The notes below the pieces were generated by a model. That model ran no database searches and was not told the DNA's origin. It saw only the letters and a list, made by a program, of their open reading frames with translations. DNA of 11,039 bases, taken from assembly GCA_947565875.1 (NCBI GenBank), contig CANOHR010000023.1, forward strand, positions 1 through 11,039, given 5' to 3'. Shown here piece after piece: positions 6,649-11,039 of the stretch. The translations under genes and the position numbers were made by a program. Within the stretch, counting starts at the first letter, position 1; every line of letters starts with the position of its first letter. The DNA comes from an uncultured Pseudoflavonifractor sp. Its GTDB lineage: Bacteria > Bacillota > Clostridia > Oscillospirales > Oscillospiraceae.

Positions 6649-8397
6649 TCACTCGGTGCTGACGATCAGGGGGATAAACTTTTTCTCCAGCACGTCCACC
6701 AGTCCCAAGTCGGTACACTTGATCTCGGGCGATACGGCCAGGGACATGAGGGTGAGGAACATCATGGGGTTTTCATGCTCCAGGCGAAGGGTCTTCACCG
6801 CCTGGAAGAAGTCTTCAAAGCTCTGGGTGAGAACGTCTACAGGCTCCTCCGTAAGAAGCCCGGCCACCGGAAGGGAGACTTCGCTCAACACTTTGCCCTC
6901 CAGGACGGCGCACAGTCCGCCGCCCATCTCAATGAGCCGGTTGGCGGCCAGGGCCATGTCGGCGTCATTTTGCCCGAAGACCATCAGATTGTGACTGTCG
7001 TGGGCGTAGGTGGTAGCCAACGCTCCCCGGAAATGGGGAAAGCCGCTGAGGAGGGCCGGAGAGACCTCCTTGCCGGGGGCCTTGTCCGCTCCGTAGCCGT
7101 GGCGGTAGATGACGGCCAGCTTGATAAGGCCTGCGGGATCCGGCCGTCCGTCCCGGATGGGGAGCCACTCCTGGGTCTTAGTGGTGCGGGTAACTTTGGA
7201 ATCGCCTCCCAGTACATTGCAAAGGGCCCTCGTGCCCTCCGTTTTGGGAAGGGAAAAGTCCGCCGGTTCCAGGGGAAGGACATGGACGGAATGGTAAAAA
7301 GCCTCCGGAAAGGGCTTGGGAGGAACGCGGACAAGGCATGTCCCATCCTCGGCCACCACCTGTCCGTCGGAGAGGACCAGGCTGGGAACAAATTGCTCCA
7401 GGTCCTCCATCAGCAGGATATCGGCCTTGTAGCCGGGGGAAACGGCCCCACGGTCGTAGAGGCGGAGCCGGGAGGCGGCGTTGATGGTGGCGAAGCGTAC
7501 CGCTCGGACGGGGTCCAAGCCCAGGGCGACGGCCCGGCGGAGATTGGCGTTCAAATGCCCTTCCTTCACCAGGCTGATAAAGGGCACATCGTCGGTAATG
7601 AGCATGATCCGGTCCTGGAGGGGGAAGCGGTTGAGATATTCCATGGTCTCGGCGGAGAAAAAGCTGCGCTGGACCTGGACGGAAAAACCCGCCGCCAGCT
7701 TTTCCTTCAGCCGGGGCAGGGACATATCGGTGTGGTCACCGTCCAATCCGGTGGACCGGAAGGCCTGAAGCCGCCGTCCCGTAAGGGCGGGAACGTGGCA
7801 GTCCATGATAACGCCCTTTTTTCGGGCGGTCTCCACCACCGCCAGGAGCCGTTCATCCCCGTCGGCCACGCCGTTGAAGTCCATGACCTCCCCCAGGCCC
7901 TTGACCCCGGGGATGTCCAGGGCTTCGGCCATCTGCTCCGCCTCCATGGAGAAGCCGGAGCGCTCCAGCCCAGGGGCGGAGGGGATGGTGGAGGGAGCCA
8001 TCATCAGCACATGGAGGGGAGTGCCCAAAGCGGCCTCGGTGAGGGCCCGGATCCCCTCCAGGCCAAAGACGTTGCCGATCTCGTGGGGGTCGGCGGCCAC
8101 GGTGGTGGTACCGAAGGAAAGGATGGTCTCGATAAAGTGGGCGGGGGCCATCATGCTGCTTTCAAAGTGCATGTGGGCGTCGATGAGGCCGGGGACGGCA
8201 TAGCGGCCCCGACCGTCGATGACCTTGCGGGCGGTGTAGGGAAAATCCATCTTCCCCGCGTAGGCGATGGTGTCGCCGCAGAGGGCCACAGAGCCCTCCA
8301 GGATCTGCTCGGTAAACACATTGACGATCCTGACATGCTCAATCACCAGGTCAAAAGGCGTTTTTCCGTTGATGGCGGCAACGCAGTCCACTCCCAT
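6649..8397 (-). CDS. Adenine deaminase-like amidohydrolase (divergent)
   Basis: Protein of 582 residues, the length and two-part layout of adenine deaminases (AdeC/AdeD; adenine + water gives hypoxanthine + ammonia). The amidohydrolase barrel keeps the di-metal ligands: HMHFESSMM with His75 and His77, GLGEVMDF with Glu170, His201, His222 and Asp269 in TDD. The C-terminal domain is typical: YAHDSHNLMVFGQNDADM (464-481) and a GGG at 492-494. However, motifs that are near-invariant as I recall them differ: GHAPGL is CHVPAL (200-205), SDHE is GDHT (220-223), the REGS segment is VQRS (242-245). The fold and metal site are sound, but the substrate may not be adenine. The start at 8397 sits six bases after AAGGAG and 12 bases after psuK. 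Its place between psuK and psuG suggests a modified or purine base substrate. Confidence 0.85.
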   Translation of the reverse strand: MGVDCVAAINGKTPFDLVIEHVRIVNVFTEQILEGSVALCGDTIAYAGKMDFPYTARKVIDGRGRYAVPGLIDAHMHFESSMMAPAHFIETILSFGTTTVAADPHEIGNVFGLEGIRALTEAALGTPLHVLMMAPSTIPSAPGLERSGFSMEAEQMAEALDIPGVKGLGEVMDFNGVADGDERLLAVVETARKKGVIMDCHVPALTGRRLQAFRSTGLDGDHTDMSLPRLKEKLAAGFSVQVQRSFFSAETMEYLNRFPLQDRIMLITDDVPFISLVKEGHLNANLRRAVALGLDPVRAVRFATINAASRLRLYDRGAVSPGYKADILLMEDLEQFVPSLVLSDGQVVAEDGTCLVRVPPKPFPEAFYHSVHVLPLEPADFSLPKTEGTRALCNVLGGDSKVTRTTKTQEWLPIRDGRPDPAGLIKLAVIYRHGYGADKAPGKEVSPALLSGFPHFRGALATTYAHDSHNLMVFGQNDADMALAANRLIEMGGGLCAVLEGKVLSEVSLPVAGLLTEEPVDVLTQSFEDFFQAVKTLRLEHENPMMFLTLMSLAVSPEIKCTDLGLVDVLEKKFIPLIVSTE

Positions 8398-8409
8398 AGC
8401 CTTCTCCTT

Positions 8410-9402
8410 TTATATGCTCACATAGACGCGTTCTGCCCGCAGGCGGCCTTTTTCGGCCTCGTCCCAGGCGGCCTGAGCGCTGACATTGGGGTTGATGGTA
8501 TGAGGATGCTGAAGGGCCAGCCGGGCTACCCCGGAGGCAAAAAGCAGAGTCTCCTCCGGGTCAAGGTCATGGACCAGGGCATAGAGGAGCCCTCCCATAA
8601 AAGCGTCTCCCGCTCCGGTGGCATTGGCGATGGAGTCCAGGGGTTCCCCCCGGACCCGGACGGCGGCGCCGCTTCGGTCCAGAGAGAAGCAGCCCTCCCG
8701 GCCCAAGCTCACCACCGCCCTCGCCACACCCCGTTCCAAAAGGGCGCCGCAGGCGGTTTCCAGACCGGCGGAAAGGCTCATGCCGCTGAGTTCCTCCAAC
8801 TCAAAGCGGTTGGGCTTGATGGTATGATAGCCTGTAAGGTCCCCGGACAGCTTCCGGGCGTATGTACAACTTACCGGATCGACAAAAACAGGGATCCGCT
8901 CGCCATAGGTTTTTGTGACATAAGTGAGGATGGATTCGGGAAGTCCCGAATCCATCATGATGGCTCCCGCTCCCTGAAGGACCGACCGTTTTTCCTCCAG
9001 AAAGTCCACCGTCAGGTGCTGCAATACCCGCATGTCGGATACCGCCAGGGCCATCTCCCCCATGTCATTGTGGAGGGAAAGATAGACAGAGGAGCCGTGG
9101 CCGGGGACTACCATAGAGTGGGAGGGATCGATCCCCATTTCCAGACAATCCCGCCGGATCTCCCCGGCGTGGAGATCGCTGCCCAGGGCGGTGATAAGCT
9201 TGACCTTCAGCCCCAGCCGGGCGGCATTGGCGCAGACGTTGTGGGTCACGCCTCCTACACTGGTGCCGATGGTCCCAGGGTTGGAATCCTCCATGACCAG
9301 GGGAAGGGCGCTGCGGCCCATCATGTCAATATTGGCGGCGCCGATCCCCAGGATATAACGCTCCGTTCCCGGAAGGCCGCCGGTCTTCCAATCAACACAC
9401 AT
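8410..9402 (-). CDS. psuK: Pseudouridine kinase (PfkB family)
   Basis: Protein of 330 residues in the PfkB carbohydrate kinase family, first gene of the operon. Features shared with E. coli PsuK (YeiC) are GAANID (21-26), EDSNPGTI (38-45), GGVTHN (50-55), SSVYLSL (104-110), GEMALAVSDM (115-124), VFVDPVS (172-178), KPNRFELEELSG (196-207) and TGAGDAFMGGL (262-272) with catalytic Asp266. PsuK phosphorylates pseudouridine at the 5' hydroxyl, giving the substrate of PsuG, whose gene is nearby, and this supports the assignment over other nucleoside kinases. The ATG at 9402 follows a modest AGGA with seven bases of spacing; no better in-frame start lies nearer the first beta strand. Compared with E. 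coli it has a slightly longer N-terminus (about 10 residues). The stop TAA at 8412 lies 12 bases from the deaminase-like gene. Confidence 0.87.
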   Translation of the reverse strand: MCVDWKTGGLPGTERYILGIGAANIDMMGRSALPLVMEDSNPGTIGTSVGGVTHNVCANAARLGLKVKLITALGSDLHAGEIRRDCLEMGIDPSHSMVVPGHGSSVYLSLHNDMGEMALAVSDMRVLQHLTVDFLEEKRSVLQGAGAIMMDSGLPESILTYVTKTYGERIPVFVDPVSCTYARKLSGDLTGYHTIKPNRFELEELSGMSLSAGLETACGALLERGVARAVVSLGREGCFSLDRSGAAVRVRGEPLDSIANATGAGDAFMGGLLYALVHDLDPEETLLFASGVARLALQHPHTINPNVSAQAAWDEAEKGRLRAERVYVSI

Positions 9403-9420
9403 AGCCTTGTCCTATTCTAT

Positions 9421-9443
9421 CCCTTTGCCGGTCAAGCAAAGGG
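9421..9443 (-). promoter_or_regulatory. Hairpin in the psuK operon leader
   Basis: CCCTTTGC (9421-9428) and GCAAAGGG (9436-9443) form a perfect 8-bp inverted repeat with a seven-base loop. It lies in the roughly 65-base untranslated leader between the operon promoter and psuK, just upstream of the weak AGGA ribosome binding site. It has no T-run, so it is not a terminator. It may be a protein-binding operator or an mRNA structure affecting stability or ribosome access. The leader is too short for a purine riboswitch. Confidence 0.5.
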
Positions 9444-9475
9444 AAAGGGATATGAAACGCTTTTGAAGCACCAAA

Positions 9476-9504
9476 ATTATAACAGTTTTCCCCATCATTG
9501 TCAA
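9476..9504 (-). promoter_or_regulatory. Consensus sigma-A promoter for the nucleoside operon
   Basis: Reading the minus strand, TTGACA (9504-9499), a 17-base spacer and TATAAT (9481-9476) match the housekeeping consensus at all twelve positions with optimal spacing. Transcription would begin near 9469, about 67 bases upstream of the psuK ATG. It faces away from the peptidase promoter, with the two -35 boxes 46 bases apart. Confidence 0.93.
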
Positions 9505-9515
9505 TCCGCCCAAAG

Positions 9516-9541
9516 GGAATTTCCTGTGGGAGAGAAATTCC
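9516..9541. promoter_or_regulatory. Inverted repeat between the divergent promoters, possible operator
   Basis: GGAATTT (9516-9522) and AAATTCC (9535-9541) are perfect inverted copies separated by 12 bases, giving a 19-base half-site spacing, close to two helical turns. The element lies between the -35 boxes of the two divergent promoters, where a dimeric regulator could act on both. No protein is identified, so the function is inference. Confidence 0.4.
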
Positions 9542-9550
9542 GTCAAAGCG

Positions 9551-9579
9551 TTGAAAAAGGGGGCCGGAGCCGCTATAAT
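9551..9579 (+). promoter_or_regulatory. Sigma-A promoter for the M20 peptidase gene
   Basis: TTGAAA (9551-9556), a 17-base spacer and TATAAT (9574-9579) give an eleven-of-twelve consensus match. Transcription would start near 9586, leaving a leader of about 28 bases before the ATG at 9614. The -35 box overlaps a TCAA-N4-TTGA palindrome (9543-9554). Confidence 0.88.
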
Positions 9580-9613
9580 GAAAGGACCAAACACCCCATA
9601 GGAGGCATATGAT

Positions 9614-10873
9614 ATGGCTTACCCGGTTTCCGGTCAGATCCAGGCGGCGCTGGACGCCCTTGTGTCCGCCCCCCAGGTCCAAAAGGCCCTCTCCTTTATG
9701 GAGACGGATCAGGAAGAGATCATCCAAAGGCAGATGGAACTCTCCGCCATCCCCGCGCCCACTTACCACGAGGAGAAGAAGGCGAAGCGGCTTCTGGAAT
9801 TGCTGCGCTCCGAGGGCCTGGAGGAGTGCGGGATCGACGAATACGGCAACTGCTGGGGCTTGCGCCGGGGGACGGGGGGAGGCAGGACCGTTCTTCTGGA
9901 GGCCCACATGGACACGGTCTTTCCCCTGGATACCGATCTGAAGCAGAAGCGGGAGGGAGGCTGGATCTACGGTCCCGGCATCGTGGATGATACCAGAGGC
10001 TGCGTTACCGTTCTGTCTGTCCTTCGGGCTATGAACGCTGCGGGGCTCCAAACAAAAGGGGATATCCACTTTGTGGGCACCGTCCAGGAGGAGGGGATGG
10101 GGGGCATGCGGGGGATGGAATATTATGTAAACCATCATTCCGAGCTTCAGGCCAGCGTCTCCATTGATGGCTCAGGGCACATGGGAGCTATCTATCTGGC
10201 TACCGGTATCCAGACCGCCGAGATCACCTTCCGGGGCAAGGGGGGCCACGCTTATCTGGCCTTCGGAGAGGTAGCCAATCCCATCCATGCCGCCTGCCGC
10301 TGTGCGGCCAAGATCGCCGGGATCCGGGTGCCGGAGTATCCCAGGACCACCTATGCCGTTACCAACCTGCACGCGGGGAACATGTCCGCCGTCCATGCCA
10401 TTCCCGACGAGGCGAAGATCGTGGTGAACTTCCGTTCCAACTCTCCCCAGGAACTGGAGAAACTGCGGGGACAGATCTTTGACGCGGTGGAGGCGGCCTG
10501 TCGGGAGGAGACTGAGTTCTGGGGGAAGGATGCTATCACATGGGAGTGCAAATACCTCTGTGATATCCCCGCCGGACGGCAGGAGAAGGACGCCCCCATC
10601 GTCCAGGCCGCCGTGGCGGCGTCCCAATTCCTGGGCTGCGCCGAACCCAGGCTTCCCGAGGAGGGCTGCACCAACTGCAGCCGGGCCATTGCCGCCGGAT
10701 TACCCGCCGTGTGTCTGGGGGAGGGGGACTACGATCCCTATATCCATTCCCTTCAGGAACGGTTCCGGGAGGAGGGGGCCTTCAAGGGCTGCCAGCAGGC
10801 CCTTTTGGTGACCATGCTGTGTGCCGGGACGGAGTCGGTGGAGAGCGTGCTGCAGGGCTTTGGCCGCGGTTGA
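9614..10873 (+). CDS. M20-family metallopeptidase (peptidase T-like)
   Basis: Protein of 419 residues with the two-zinc M20 catalytic set: EAHMDTVFP (96-104) with His98 and catalytic Asp100, GPGIVDDTRG (120-129) with bridging Asp125, VQEEG (157-161) with general base Glu159 and ligand Glu160, SIDG with Asp185, and YIHSLQE with His378. The lid/dimerisation domain lies between, starting near FRGKGGHAYL. The overall pattern is like PepT and related exopeptidases that trim small peptides in the cytosol; no signal peptide or membrane segment is seen. The ATG at 9614 is preceded by AGGAGG with eight bases of spacing; another ATG five bases upstream is out of frame. It is transcribed away from the nucleoside operon and is followed 61 bases later by the SCIFF gene, with no terminator between. 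Precise substrate unknown; a dedicated link to SCIFF processing is possible but unproven. Confidence 0.88.
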   Translation: MAYPVSGQIQAALDALVSAPQVQKALSFMETDQEEIIQRQMELSAIPAPTYHEEKKAKRLLELLRSEGLEECGIDEYGNCWGLRRGTGGGRTVLLEAHMDTVFPLDTDLKQKREGGWIYGPGIVDDTRGCVTVLSVLRAMNAAGLQTKGDIHFVGTVQEEGMGGMRGMEYYVNHHSELQASVSIDGSGHMGAIYLATGIQTAEITFRGKGGHAYLAFGEVANPIHAACRCAAKIAGIRVPEYPRTTYAVTNLHAGNMSAVHAIPDEAKIVVNFRSNSPQELEKLRGQIFDAVEAACREETEFWGKDAITWECKYLCDIPAGRQEKDAPIVQAAVAASQFLGCAEPRLPEEGCTNCSRAIAAGLPAVCLGEGDYDPYIHSLQERFREEGAFKGCQQALLVTMLCAGTESVESVLQGFGRG

Positions 10874-10898
10874 CAAAAACATGGATATGTGATATATT
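10870..10898 (+). promoter_or_regulatory. Extended -10 sigma-A promoter of the SCIFF gene
   Basis: TTGACA (10870-10875), a 17-base spacer and TATATT (10893-10898), with an extended -10 TG at 10890-10891, form a strong promoter. Its -35 box includes the TGA stop codon of the peptidase gene (10871-10873). Initiation near 10905 would give a leader of about 30 bases. This lets the peptide be made at high level independent of the peptidase. Confidence 0.88.
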
Positions 10899-10917
10899 AC
10901 AGTTAATTTTTCACCAC

Positions 10918-10934
10918 AAGGAGGGGGAAGCCCC
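10918..10934 (+). promoter_or_regulatory. SCIFF ribosome binding site with adjoining small hairpin
   Basis: AAGGAGG (10918-10924) lies 10 bases before the ATG. GGGG (10924-10927), loop AAG and CCCC (10931-10934) could form a tight four-pair stem between the site and the start codon, shortening the effective spacing or masking the last G of the site. The strong site is clear; the hairpin effect is inference. Confidence 0.6.
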
Positions 10935-11039
10935 ATGAAGCATGTAAAGACTCTGGAGACCCGGAACCTCTGCGACAGCGCCAGGACCGGCGGCTGCGGC
11001 GAGTGCCAGACCTCTTGCCAGTCCGCCTGCAAGACCAGC
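10935..11039 (+). CDS. SCIFF ranthipeptide precursor (3' end beyond window)
   Basis: The first 35 codons of a small peptide gene that runs off the window end. It starts MKHVKTLETRNLC and continues GGCGECQTSCQSACKTS, which I recognise as the core of SCIFF (six cysteines in forty-five residues), a peptide family found almost throughout Clostridia. Cysteines so far are 13, 21, 24, 28 and 32; the family pattern predicts another at residue 36 and one near the C-terminus. SCIFF is cross-linked by a dedicated radical SAM maturase that forms thioether bonds (ranthipeptide class; in the Thermoanaerobacter homologue Cys32 is joined to Thr37). The maturase gene normally follows directly and is expected just outside. 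ATG 10935 has AAGGAGG upstream and its own promoter. The mature role of the peptide is not known. Confidence 0.93.
   Translation, partial: MKHVKTLETRNLCDSARTGGCGECQTSCQSACKTS

Noticed and set aside
9454..9467. A CcpA cre site at TGAAACGCTTTTGA
   Set aside because: The central CG is off by one base from the cre consensus spacing, so it is only weakly similar; kept as a generic candidate element instead.
9403..9469. Purine or other riboswitch in the nucleoside operon leader
   Set aside because: The leader is only about 67 bases and has a single hairpin; the three-way junction and conserved core of purine riboswitches are absent.
5809..9612. A plus-strand open frame of 1267 codons opposite psuG, the deaminase gene and psuK
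   Set aside because: It is a GC-bias shadow of well-supported minus-strand genes, with Gly/His/Asp-rich sequence of no recognisable fold, and it covers three genes and both promoters.
9392..10138. A minus-strand open frame of 248 codons that could have been an operon regulator
   Set aside because: It lies opposite the peptidase gene and across both promoters and has no DNA-binding motif.

Overview
The window looks like a draft-assembly contig from a GC-rich Clostridia bacterium, probably of the Oscillospiraceae/Ruminococcaceae type. That placement is inferred from the SCIFF peptide gene at the right edge (a hallmark of Clostridia), strong AAGGAGG-type ribosome binding sites, a BMP-type lipoprotein with a Gram-positive style lipobox, and gene content; no species can be named. 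The first 48 bases are not genomic: they are the Illumina TruSeq indexed adapter, so genomic sequence starts at base 49.

Minus strand, bases 9402 to 49: a long co-directional block devoted to nucleoside uptake and breakdown. In transcription order it encodes a pseudouridine kinase (psuK), an adenine deaminase-like amidohydrolase, pseudouridine-5'-phosphate glycosidase (psuG), a ribokinase (rbsK), purine nucleoside phosphorylase (deoD), a ribonucleoside hydrolase and a MATE-family transporter. After a 134-base gap come a BMP-family nucleoside-binding lipoprotein and the first 76 codons of its ABC transporter ATPase, cut off by the adapter. Gaps from psuK to the MATE gene are 12, 33, 21, 38 and 76 bases and one 4-base overlap, consistent with one operon. 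It starts from an exact-consensus sigma-A promoter (TTGACA, 17 bases, TATAAT) at 9504-9476.

As a pathway: the ABC system would import nucleosides. PsuK and PsuG would turn pseudouridine into uracil plus ribose 5-phosphate. DeoD would phosphorolyse purine nucleosides, and the hydrolase would release free ribose, which RbsK phosphorylates. The deaminase would act on adenine or a related base, and the MATE protein might export an unused product. The set would suit scavenging of RNA or modified nucleosides in a nutrient-rich gut-like setting (inference).

The 211-base divergent region 9403-9613 holds two strong promoters back to back, several inverted repeats that could be operators, and a hairpin in the operon leader. 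No regulator gene lies in the window.

Plus strand, bases 9614 to 11039: an M20-family metallopeptidase (PepT-like) with its own near-consensus promoter, followed by the first 35 codons of a SCIFF ranthipeptide precursor. The SCIFF gene has its own extended -10 promoter whose -35 box overlaps the peptidase stop codon. Its radical SAM maturase would be expected just beyond the window. This truncated small gene is the most notable item here.
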